From Marinobacter alexandrii (GTDB lineage: Bacteria > Pseudomonadota > Gammaproteobacteria > Pseudomonadales > Oleiphilaceae): DNA of 64,000 nt. Below the pieces are notes generated by a model. It was given only the letters and a program-made list of their open reading frames with translations, did not search any database and was not told the origin of the DNA. The position numbers and the translations under genes were made by a program. This document shows positions 8,911 to 17,026 of the stretch, one piece after another. How positions within the stretch are numbered: the first letter of the stretch is position 1; each line of letters opens with the position of its first letter. The stretch is from assembly GCF_005871205.1 (NCBI RefSeq), contig NZ_SWKM01000011.1, positions 558,001 through 622,000 of the forward strand. The letters run 5' to 3'.

Positions 8911-10143
8911 ATGAGCGAGCAAAAGTACAATCCGGACAAGGGGTATGTTGCACTCCTCGGTTGGAGTCTGAATGCCGTTGAAGCCGCGGACAAGTTTGAT
9001 CGACGCTATGTGGTCGTCGCTCCGGACTGGGCTGAGGCTTATTGCAAAGAGCACGATATCCCCTACGTGCCCTGGAATTTCGAACGCTTGAACGATCGCT
9101 CCGTAGAAATTGCCCAGACTCTGAAAGAGATGGGCGTAGACGTGTCCATCCCGTTGTTTGAAGAAACCGTCGAATGGGCGGGTGCGATTAACTCCGTGCT
9201 CATGGACAAGCCCAAGTTGTTTGGTCAGGCCATGCTTCTGCGTGACAAGGCCCTGATGAAGCGCCGCGCCCAGCTTGGTGGTATCCGAGTCGGCATCTTC
9301 GAAGAGGCGCACGACAAGGGTGACGTCATTCGTTTCCTGAAGCGGGTCAACCAGACCCTGCTCAAACTGGACGGTGACCCCAACGACCCGATTCACCTCA
9401 AAGCCTTCGATAAGGCGGGTTGCCTTGGCCACCGGGTTATTCGTACACCCGATGAAGTCGACACCATTCCGGAAGAAGAATTTCCGGTGTTGATGGAATC
9501 GCACCTTGATGGCTGGGAATTTGCGGTTGAGGCCTGGATCCACAACGGCAAGATCGCTTTCCTGAACATCTCCGAGTACGTCACTCTGGGTTACTCCGTG
9601 TTCGTTCCGGCGACACCGGACCTTGAGAAATACCGTGACCAGATCCGGGGCGAAATCGAGAAGCTGATCAAGACCTTCGACATCGATTTTGGCTTTATTC
9701 ACCCGGAATACTTCGTGACCAGCGACAGCACCATGTACTTTGGCGAGGTGGCTTACCGGCCGCCGGGCTTCAAGGTCTTCGAACTGCTGGAACGGGCCTA
9801 CGGTTTCAACGCCTACCAGGGGTTGATCCTGTCTTTCGATCCGAAGACCACGGCTGAGGAAGTCAAAGCGTTCTTCCCGAAAGAAGTGGTCGATGCCAAG
9901 GGTTATGCAGGTTGCTTTGGTGTTTACCCGCGTCGCCGGGTGGTCAGCAAACTGGAAATTCCCGAGGAGACCGAAAATCACGAGTATTTCGAGTCTCACG
10001 AGCTGACACCGCCGCTGGAAGAAACCGTGACCAAACGGACTGCCTTCGGTACCCACTGGGGCTTGGTGTACTTCTTCGGTGATGATCCTTACACCATGCG
10101 GGATCTGCTGAAACATCAGGAAGAACTCGATTTCTATGTATAA
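8911..10143 (+). CDS. ATP-grasp domain protein of unknown substrate
   Basis: A 410-residue protein with ATP-grasp fold features: an N-terminal alpha/beta part, a lysine-bearing strand (HLKAFDKAGCLGHRV near 158-172), an acidic pair in VLMESHLDGWEFAVE near 195-209, and GEVAYRPPGFKV near 278-289, where Glu and Arg stand in for the usual E-x-N-x-R metal site. ATP-grasp enzymes join a carboxylate to an amine, thiol or other nucleophile through an acyl-phosphate. Closest relatives annotated only as carboxylate-amine ligase-like come to mind; the substrate is unknown. An AAGGAGAGAG ribosome site precedes the ATG. The next gene is in the same reading frame after a 54-base gap. Confidence 0.82.
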   Translation: MSEQKYNPDKGYVALLGWSLNAVEAADKFDRRYVVVAPDWAEAYCKEHDIPYVPWNFERLNDRSVEIAQTLKEMGVDVSIPLFEETVEWAGAINSVLMDKPKLFGQAMLLRDKALMKRRAQLGGIRVGIFEEAHDKGDVIRFLKRVNQTLLKLDGDPNDPIHLKAFDKAGCLGHRVIRTPDEVDTIPEEEFPVLMESHLDGWEFAVEAWIHNGKIAFLNISEYVTLGYSVFVPATPDLEKYRDQIRGEIEKLIKTFDIDFGFIHPEYFVTSDSTMYFGEVAYRPPGFKVFELLERAYGFNAYQGLILSFDPKTTAEEVKAFFPKEVVDAKGYAGCFGVYPRRRVVSKLEIPEETENHEYFESHELTPPLEETVTKRTAFGTHWGLVYFFGDDPYTMRDLLKHQEELDFYV

Positions 10144-10197
10144 TCCGGAGAGGTATTAACTACAAACGGGTTTGGTGCAGGCCCTGAGGAACGTCGT

Positions 10198-12222
10198 TTG
10201 AACGATCACCAACCGGGCAGCGCAGCGCCAGTCGTCAACTTTGACAAGCTGGTGCAAAAACTGGATGACTCAATCCAGGTATTGGAGGAGAGCCGGCCTT
10301 TTGCTAAGGCCGGCAAACTCCCGCGCGTGTTCGATATTGCCCGTCGAGTCTTGATGCAGCCGGAAGGCTGCCGTGTTATCGAAGAGCGCGCGCAACGTCT
10401 GGAGTTGGCAGGCGTGTACCTGGGCACTGACTGGGCGGAACCCGGCATTCTGCTTCCGACCCTCACCACGCATTCGTTGCAGAGCCAGAACGCCGATACG
10501 GTGGTCATCGAGGCTTTCAGCGAACTGCGTTTGCTGGCGGTTGCCAGGGGCTTCTACCTGCATCCGTCGGTGTCCGCAGAACAGGCTCACCATTACCTCA
10601 CGCAGGTGCTGGCCATTAATCTGGGCTTGCTGTTTGGTATGGTCGGCGAAGCGGAGCGGGAGCAGGGCAAGCTGTCGAAAATCAGTCAAGCGGTGGTGCA
10701 GTACGTTGCCCACCATATTGGCTACGAGCACGTGATCGATAGCCTGATTGAGGAAATCTGGCGCATCCTTCAGCAGCGTCCGATCCAGGTTTCTGACGTG
10801 CGCAAAATGATTACCCAGATCGCCATCTGCCGGGCCGATCCCCAAGCGGATCTTGGCGGGGCCGGCCGGGGTGCCGATCGACTCATTTCCAGTCTCTACG
10901 GACCGACTCGCGCCTGCAGCGAGGATCCGGGCACTGTCGTTTACGAGCAGCGCCTGGAATCCATGGATGCCCAGGCCCTGCAGAACGAGGCAACGGGCTT
11001 TGCCCGAGCCATGCACGATACCGGTCTGGTGTCGCCTTACCACGCCACCTTTGTCCGCTTCATCCTGGACGATCAGGACGCCTTGCTGACTGAAGCCCTG
11101 GGCTTGTCGAGTACCGGGCGTGACTGCCTGTTGTGTTACCGGGAACTGGTTTGCACGCTGATACGGGAAGGCGTATACCCGGAAACCGCCCAGGGCCTCT
11201 ACGGCATGGCGTTAATGCTGGAACGGGGCATTCTCTACCAGCCTCCGGTAGCCCCGGCGCTGTGGCGCCAGGCCCGGTTGTCGCTGTGTCCGGACGCCCG
11301 CGAGCGCTTGCAGTTGGCCTATGGCTATCACCCACAGCCCGGCGCCTGGCTGGTGCAGGGCGTATTGAATATGCTTGGCCAGCCTCTCGGGGTTGGGCAG
11401 GGCAACAACCCGACCTGCCAGTCGGCACGGGCGCTGTCCATGTGGGCCTACAATGATCCTGACTATCTGCTGCAGATGGTGGCCTGGGCCGCGCGGGACA
11501 ATGAAATCATCATGCATTTCGAAGGCAAGCCGGTGTCGTCGGCGCATAGTCGGGGTGGTGTTGCCTCGGAGGTGACGCTGGATCTTGACCCAGTGTCGCT
11601 GGTGGTGGTGCCGCACCTGGACCGAATCTATGCCGAAATGGGGCGTATGGTTGGCGGCCGGGAGGGCGATCCGCACCGGTGGGTAAACCCCGAATTCCAT
11701 GGCTGGTCCGCCGGCCGGGGCTTCGCCATCAACGTGGATGTGGCCACCGGCAAGCTGGATGATCTTGAAGGTTTCATCCGGCATTTCTACGCCAGCTACC
11801 ACCCCTACTACAACGGCAATCAGCCGCTGATTCATCCTCAGCCTGCTGGTGTGGCCGTAACCGACAGTGCCGCACGTTTTATTGGCTGGCACGCCATTAC
11901 CATTTTGCGGGTGGCACTGGATCCGGAAGGCCTGATGCGGGTCTATTTCTTTAACCCCAACAACGACAGCGGTCAGAACTGGGGTGACGAGGTGCGCGTA
12001 AGTACCGCCGGTTGCGGTGAACGCTTTGGTGAGTCATCGCTGCCGTTCGAACAGTTCACGTCCCGGCTGTATATTTTCCATTACGATCCGTTGGAGCGGG
12101 GCGAGCCTGCGGATGTCGGCGACGATGAGCTGCAACGGGTTGTGGAGAGTGTTCATCGTAGCTGGGGCGAGGATCGGGTGCCGGCAGAGGCCCTGCAGGC
12201 GCAGCCGCCGTTGACCCAGTAA
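10198..12222 (+). CDS. uncharacterised protein with papain-like C-terminal motifs
   Basis: A 674-residue protein I cannot assign to a named family. The first 390 residues look largely helical. The C-terminal half holds a suggestive cysteine-peptidase layout: Gln401 and Cys407 (GQGNNPTC, the Gln six residues before Cys as in papain), His565 in GWHAITILRV, and FFNPNNDSGQNWGDEV from 584, resembling the Asn-Ser-Trp-Gly region of papain. This could be a peptidase, amidase or transglutaminase-like acyl transferase. There is no signal peptide, so it should be cytoplasmic. The start is TTG at 10198 with GAGGA nine bases upstream; no ATG or GTG is available in the preceding stretch. Confidence 0.72.
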   Translation: MNDHQPGSAAPVVNFDKLVQKLDDSIQVLEESRPFAKAGKLPRVFDIARRVLMQPEGCRVIEERAQRLELAGVYLGTDWAEPGILLPTLTTHSLQSQNADTVVIEAFSELRLLAVARGFYLHPSVSAEQAHHYLTQVLAINLGLLFGMVGEAEREQGKLSKISQAVVQYVAHHIGYEHVIDSLIEEIWRILQQRPIQVSDVRKMITQIAICRADPQADLGGAGRGADRLISSLYGPTRACSEDPGTVVYEQRLESMDAQALQNEATGFARAMHDTGLVSPYHATFVRFILDDQDALLTEALGLSSTGRDCLLCYRELVCTLIREGVYPETAQGLYGMALMLERGILYQPPVAPALWRQARLSLCPDARERLQLAYGYHPQPGAWLVQGVLNMLGQPLGVGQGNNPTCQSARALSMWAYNDPDYLLQMVAWAARDNEIIMHFEGKPVSSAHSRGGVASEVTLDLDPVSLVVVPHLDRIYAEMGRMVGGREGDPHRWVNPEFHGWSAGRGFAINVDVATGKLDDLEGFIRHFYASYHPYYNGNQPLIHPQPAGVAVTDSAARFIGWHAITILRVALDPEGLMRVYFFNPNNDSGQNWGDEVRVSTAGCGERFGESSLPFEQFTSRLYIFHYDPLERGEPADVGDDELQRVVESVHRSWGEDRVPAEALQAQPPLTQ

Positions 12223-12303
12223 TCCGTGCACCTCCCGTGGACTTCCCAGGCACTTCCTACGTACTGCTAAGAGTGAGACCGGCAACACACGAAAGGGACA
12301 ACC

Positions 12304-13977
12304 ATGACAACCGAGCTAACCACGGAGGCGCGCAACGGGGCTGAACTGTTCATCCGCGCACTGGAGAATGAAGGGGTTCGTTACCTTTTTGGGGTTCCCG
12401 GGGAAGAAAACCTTGCGTTGTTGGAAGCGCTGCGGGAATCCAATATCCAACTGGTGCTGAACCGCCACGAACAGGCTGCGGGATTCATGGCTGCCACCTA
12501 TGGCCGGCTCACTGGTCGGGTCGGCGTTTGTCTCTCCACCCTGGGCCCGGGTGCCACCAATCTGGTGACCGCAGCCGCCTACGCTCAGCTTGGCGCTATG
12601 CCCATGATGATGATCTCGGGCCAGAAACCGATAAAATCGTCAAAGCAGGGCCTGTTCCAGATTCTCGATGTGGTGGATCTGATGCGCCCGCTGACCAAGT
12701 ACACCCGCCAGATCAGCAACGCCAACACCATTCCTGCCAAGGTTCGTGAGGCCTTCCGGCTGGCATCGGAAGAGCGGCCCGGCGCGGTACATCTGGAGTT
12801 GCCTGAAGACATCGCCGCGGAAACGCCGGACGCCGACACCCACATCTTCGAGTCCAGCGATGCGAGGCGCCCCTCTGCCAGTACCAAAAGCCTGGAAATG
12901 GCGTGCGACATGCTGCGCCAGGCCAAGCACCCGCTGATCATGATCGGTGCTGGAGCCAACCGGAAACGGGTGTCACAGGCGCTGATTCACCTGGTTAACG
13001 TGACCAATATTCCGTTCTTCACCACCCAGATGGGCAAGGGTGTGGTGGATGAGCGTCATCCCCGGTATCTGGGCAATGCGGCCCTCTCGTCGGGGGACTT
13101 CGTGCACTGCGCCATCGACCATGCTGACCTGGTGATCAACGTTGGCCACGATGTGGTCGAGAAGCCTCCGTTCTTCATGAAGCCCGGTGGCAAGCAGGTC
13201 ATTCACGTGAACTTCAGCGGTGCCGACGTGGACCCAGTGTACTTCCCCCAACACGAGGTGGTGGGGGACATCGCCAACAGTGTGGAATACATGGCCGAGC
13301 ACTGCGGCCACTGTGGCAGCCACGACTTCACCTGGTTCATGGAAGTGAAAGCTGCTGTGGACAGACATCTGCAAGACCGCGCCGACGACCCCCGGTTCCC
13401 GGTGATTCCCCAGCGCATCGTCAGTGACGTGCGTGCGGTGATGCCGGACGACGGCATCATTGCCCTCGATAACGGCATGTACAAGCTGTGGTTTGCGCGC
13501 AATTACCCGGCCTACGACAACAACACCGTGCTGCTCGATAACGCCCTGGCCTCCATGGGCGCCGGCCTGCCCAGCGCCATGATGGCGGCCATGCTGTACC
13601 CGCATCAGAAGGTGATGGCTGTTTGCGGCGACGGCGGTTTCATGATGAACAGCCAGGAAGTGGAGACTGCCGTTCGCCTTAACCTCAACCTGGTGGTACT
13701 GATCATCAACGACAGTGCCTACGGCATGATCAAATGGAAGCAGGCGCAAGAAGGCTTCCAGGACTTCGGCCTGGACTACCGCAATCCGGATTTCGTCAAA
13801 TACGCCGATGCCTATGGCGCCACCGGCCACCGGGTAAACCGCACCGAGGATTTACGGCCAGTGCTGGAGACCGCCCTGGCGGCTGGCGGTGTGCATCTGG
13901 TGGACGTACCGGTGGATTACAGCGAGAACCGGCGGGTGTTTGATGAGGAACTTGCCGACCTGACCTGCCGGCTCTAG
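12304..13977 (+). CDS. thiamine-diphosphate enzyme, acetolactate synthase large-subunit type
   Basis: A 557-residue ThDP-dependent enzyme. The catalytic glutamate is Glu56 in NRHEQAAGF; the pyrimidine-side segment LSTLGPGATN and the diphosphate/Mg motif GDGGFMMN (from about residue 442, ending in INDSAYGMIKW) are all present. It most resembles acetolactate synthase large subunits, which condense two pyruvates. No regulatory small subunit (ilvN/ilvH) lies nearby, which suggests a catabolic AlsS-like role or a different 2-oxoacid substrate. The start has AAGGGA upstream. It follows the papain-like gene by 81 bases on the same strand and is probably cotranscribed. Confidence 0.87.
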   Translation: MTTELTTEARNGAELFIRALENEGVRYLFGVPGEENLALLEALRESNIQLVLNRHEQAAGFMAATYGRLTGRVGVCLSTLGPGATNLVTAAAYAQLGAMPMMMISGQKPIKSSKQGLFQILDVVDLMRPLTKYTRQISNANTIPAKVREAFRLASEERPGAVHLELPEDIAAETPDADTHIFESSDARRPSASTKSLEMACDMLRQAKHPLIMIGAGANRKRVSQALIHLVNVTNIPFFTTQMGKGVVDERHPRYLGNAALSSGDFVHCAIDHADLVINVGHDVVEKPPFFMKPGGKQVIHVNFSGADVDPVYFPQHEVVGDIANSVEYMAEHCGHCGSHDFTWFMEVKAAVDRHLQDRADDPRFPVIPQRIVSDVRAVMPDDGIIALDNGMYKLWFARNYPAYDNNTVLLDNALASMGAGLPSAMMAAMLYPHQKVMAVCGDGGFMMNSQEVETAVRLNLNLVVLIINDSAYGMIKWKQAQEGFQDFGLDYRNPDFVKYADAYGATGHRVNRTEDLRPVLETALAAGGVHLVDVPVDYSENRRVFDEELADLTCRL

Positions 13978-14034
13978 CCGTTGTATGATGGCCTCCTGAT
14001 TTAGTCAGCTATTGAGTCATTAGGAGGTCACTGT

Positions 14035-14916
14035 ATGAGTCAGTCCCTGTTTCGATGCGTGTTCGCAGCTATAGCCCTGTTTGTGCTGGCCGGTTGTAGC
14101 CAGCCGGAAACGCCGCAGCAAGTGGCCGAGGCATTCTGGCAGGCCGTCGCTGAAAACGACGCCGATGCCGTCGCCGAATTCTCGACCCTCAGTTCCCCCG
14201 ACGACTTCGACGGTTTCCGCAAAGACTGGAGCGGCATTGAGCCGTCCTACGGCCGGGTGGTGATTGATGAACGGGAGGCCACAGTAGTTACCCGGCTGCC
14301 GCCGGAATACGGTAAAGAAGGTGAGCACCAGGAACTGATCACCTTTCTGATAAAAGAAGCCGAGACCTGGCAAGTGGATTATAGCCGCACCGAAGACGCA
14401 CTCCTGCGGCCATCAATGTTTGGCAATCTCATGGGCGAGCTGAATAAGCTGGGCGAAAAACTGTCGAGCAGTTTCTCCTCGTCATCGGATGATATCGAAG
14501 CCAGTATGAATGAGTTTGCTCGTAACTTTGAGGCCTACTCGGCAGAAGTGGAGCGCAAGACCAAAGACGCGGTTGAGGATTTTGGTGCGCTGATGCAAGG
14601 GGCCATCGAAAAGCTGCGGGAGTCAATCAATGAAGCGCTGGAGCAGGGTGACCAGGCAACGCCTGAAGACCGCGTGATTCTGGAGCAGGCGTCCCGTAGC
14701 CTGAGCGAAGAAGTTAAGTCGCTGGAAGAACCCACCATGGAAACCCTGGCGGAAGCCAGCCGTACTCTGGCCGAGACCGGGGAGCGGTTCACGCGCCTGA
14801 GCGCGCAAACCTACAACCGCTACCGGGATGACTGGGAAGCCCAGTTGGAAGAGATTCGCACCGAAACCAACGCGTTCTTTGCAGACCTGCGCGATAGCCT
14901 GAATACCGAAAACTGA
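14035..14916 (+). CDS. predicted lipoprotein with coiled-coil C-terminal half
   Basis: A 293-residue protein with a lipoprotein signal peptide (lipobox LAGC, lipidated Cys21). Residues 25-115 resemble the small DUF4878/SnoaL-like fold (QVAEAFWQAVAENDADAV). The rest is rich in Glu, Ala, Ser and Lys and is predicted to form long helices or a coiled coil, including SSSFSSSSDD at about 145-154. The function is unknown; it is probably held in the periplasm by its lipid. A strong AGGAGG precedes the ATG. Its stop codon abuts the stop of the convergent cheV gene with no spacer and no obvious terminator. Confidence 0.8.
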   Translation: MSQSLFRCVFAAIALFVLAGCSQPETPQQVAEAFWQAVAENDADAVAEFSTLSSPDDFDGFRKDWSGIEPSYGRVVIDEREATVVTRLPPEYGKEGEHQELITFLIKEAETWQVDYSRTEDALLRPSMFGNLMGELNKLGEKLSSSFSSSSDDIEASMNEFARNFEAYSAEVERKTKDAVEDFGALMQGAIEKLRESINEALEQGDQATPEDRVILEQASRSLSEEVKSLEEPTMETLAEASRTLAETGERFTRLSAQTYNRYRDDWEAQLEEIRTETNAFFADLRDSLNTEN

Positions 14917-15804
14917 TTACCGGGCCTGCTCGGCGCCCCGCAACATTGCCTGCAGCAGCTCTTTGGCATCGAACTTGGTGAGCGCCTCATTGGCGCCCAC
15001 CTGGTTGGCGTAGCTCAGACTCATCTCACTGTTCAGTGAGGTGTGGAGAATCACATAGGGCTGTTTCACGGCCGAGTTGTCGCGAAGATTGAACGTCAGT
15101 TCGTAGCCATCGAGCCCAGGCATTTCAATGTCGCTGACCAGGATGTCGATAGGTTTGTTCAGCTCATCGTTGGTCAGCAGAATCTGCAAGGCATCATCGC
15201 CGTTGGACGTTACCTGGTAGGAGATGTCCTTGCTGTCCAGGGCATCCGACAGCTGCTTGCGAGCCACCTGGGAATCGTCCACCAGCAGGATGTTGAGTGC
15301 CTTCAGGGTTTCGCTCTGAACATCGGTGAGTGCCACATCCTCGACGTGCAGGGATTCCGGATACACCTTCGCCAGCAACAGCTCCACATCCAGCAGCTGG
15401 ATAATATCCCCCTCCAGGTCCAGCAGGCCGGTGATGAAGGCCCGATCACCCAGCGCCTTGGGGGGTGGCATCACATGCTTCCAGTCAGCCTCGATGATCT
15501 GGTGCACACCCCGTACCAGAAAGCCGATTTCCTGGCGCTGTATGTCGGTGATGATGATTGAGGCCTTGGCCTGTTCGTCTGGGGTGAGTGGGGGATGCCC
15601 CACGGCGGCTGCCATATCGATGACCGGTACCGCAGAACCACGAAACATGGCGGTGCCGATGACGGCGTGGTGGCTGTGAGGCAGCTTGCTCAAGCGCATG
15701 AACGGCAGGATTTCCCGAATCTTCAGGGTACCAATCCCGAACAACCGGGTACCGGACAGCCGAAACAGCAGTAATTTTTGGGCCTGTTTCGTTTTAGTGA
15801 GCAT
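14917..15804 (-). CDS. cheV: chemotaxis coupling protein CheV
   Basis: A 295-residue protein with an N-terminal CheW-like domain (about 1-160) and a C-terminal response-regulator receiver domain (about 170-295). The receiver keeps the acidic pair in LLVDDSQ, the phospho-acceptor aspartate in VSDIEMPGLDG (about residue 225) and the T/S and K positions (LHTS, LTKFD). CheV couples chemoreceptors to CheA and is tuned by phosphorylation. I chose the ATG at 15804, with GAGGA nine bases upstream, over a TTG nine bases earlier that would leave no room for the ribosome site. No other che genes are present. Confidence 0.93.
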   Translation of the reverse strand: MLTKTKQAQKLLLFRLSGTRLFGIGTLKIREILPFMRLSKLPHSHHAVIGTAMFRGSAVPVIDMAAAVGHPPLTPDEQAKASIIITDIQRQEIGFLVRGVHQIIEADWKHVMPPPKALGDRAFITGLLDLEGDIIQLLDVELLLAKVYPESLHVEDVALTDVQSETLKALNILLVDDSQVARKQLSDALDSKDISYQVTSNGDDALQILLTNDELNKPIDILVSDIEMPGLDGYELTFNLRDNSAVKQPYVILHTSLNSEMSLSYANQVGANEALTKFDAKELLQAMLRGAEQAR

Positions 15805-16002
15805 AGAATCCAATCCTCAAAGCGACGAAAACCCGCAAGTACGGGCATTCTCTGGTGTAGTGGCGGCTGGTTGAATCGGTTGAGCACGGAGCGCCGATAA
15901 GCCAAGGGTATGTCGTCATAATAGCAGCATTGGCCTGGAGCCCGGTTCAACTGCTTTGTTTCAAATGGTGACTAGCTTCCAAGTGGTTATCGGCAGCCTG
16001 CG

Positions 16003-16668
16003 CTATCCCATTAGCCCGATCATCACGGCCCAAAGGGTGCCCCCGGTGATGGTCATGCCAAGTAAGGCCAGTAAGCCATCCTCCACCACCATGGCCATTC
16101 CGAACACCATCAGCGCCAGCGCGCCACCGTTGGCGCTGAAGGGCACCACTTCCATTGCTGGCATGGCAGCGGCAACCAGCATGCAAAACACCGCCATCAG
16201 GTATTTCCCCGGCCCTCGCACCAGCCAGGTCAGCCGTGGGCGGGTCCAGCGGTCCACAAAACAGGCCGGCTTCTGCATCCAGTCCAGGCCCTTGATCAGC
16301 GTTTCCCGAGCTACGCGGCGGTTGGACAGCTTGTTTGGAATCCACACCGATTGACGCTGGAACAACAGTTGCCCGAGTGTCAGCAGTACGACCAATCCCA
16401 GCAAAGTCGGCACGCCGGGAATGTCCCCGATCAGCGGGGCGATGGTGATCAGGCCTGCGATCAGCGCCACCGGTCCAAATGAGCGCTGGCCAACCGCCGC
16501 CAATAAATCGCCAATGGAGATGTGCTGTTGGCCCTCAGTATGCTCACGCAGGCGCTGGAGTACGTCGGTCAGGCTGGCGGGTGGCTGGGTCTGGTCCATC
16601 GCTGGGGTCCGGTTGCCTGTGCTGGTGGGAAAAATCAGAACCTGGTCGGAACTGTGGTTTCTTTTCAT
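16003..16668 (-). CDS. exopolysaccharide synthesis protein, ExoD family
   Basis: A 221-residue protein of the ExoD family: a cytoplasmic N-terminus with the conserved LTDVLQRLREH...ISIGDLLAAVG region, then four or five hydrophobic segments, including a C-terminal TM with GDGLLALLG-like composition. ExoD was described in rhizobia as affecting exopolysaccharide production and alkaline tolerance; its molecular activity is not established. The start is uncertain: the ATG at 16668 lacks a good ribosome site, and an ATG 23 codons later (16599) would give a 198-residue product closer to the usual family length. Confidence 0.82.
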   Translation of the reverse strand: MKRNHSSDQVLIFPTSTGNRTPAMDQTQPPASLTDVLQRLREHTEGQQHISIGDLLAAVGQRSFGPVALIAGLITIAPLIGDIPGVPTLLGLVVLLTLGQLLFQRQSVWIPNKLSNRRVARETLIKGLDWMQKPACFVDRWTRPRLTWLVRGPGKYLMAVFCMLVAAAMPAMEVVPFSANGGALALMVFGMAMVVEDGLLALLGMTITGGTLWAVMIGLMG

Positions 16669-17026
16669 TAAATACCGGTGATTGCCTCGTTAACCATTGT
16701 GCAGAATTTGTGAAGGTTGCCAAGCGCAGGGTACGATCTCTCACGGAGAGAAACTTCAACACCGTTGCCAGGGGCGTTTGGCAGTGTTTGTTGGACGTCC
16801 CAGGCAGGTGTCCGCCACTCTCCCTTTTGGAAAGCAATCACTTACACCCAAAGTCATAGGGCGGTGAGGGCAAATTTCCACTACGCTTCCTTCGTTGCCT
16901 GATGATTCGTGTGCTCTGAAAATTAACAATAATCCGAGTTCAAGCCGTTCCCGAATTCTGGGGCCTCCGCCGTTCTGGGCACACGGATTTTTTGAAGAAT
17001 GCGGGGGTAGTGCTTAGGGGTGAAAA
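16669..17026. other. intergenic region between exoD-like gene and GGDEF-EAL gene
   Basis: About 360 bases between divergent genes. I found no gene, tRNA or terminator here. A small inverted repeat CTCTC/GAGAG around ACG occurs near 16738-16750. The stretch is less GC-rich towards its right end, consistent with a promoter for the signalling gene, but no clear promoter pair could be placed. Confidence 0.4.

Noticed and set aside
15881..15900. A GCCGATAA word resembling a flagellar sigma-28 -10 element near cheV
   Set aside because: It points away from cheV, on the opposite strand, and lacks a properly spaced -35 element.
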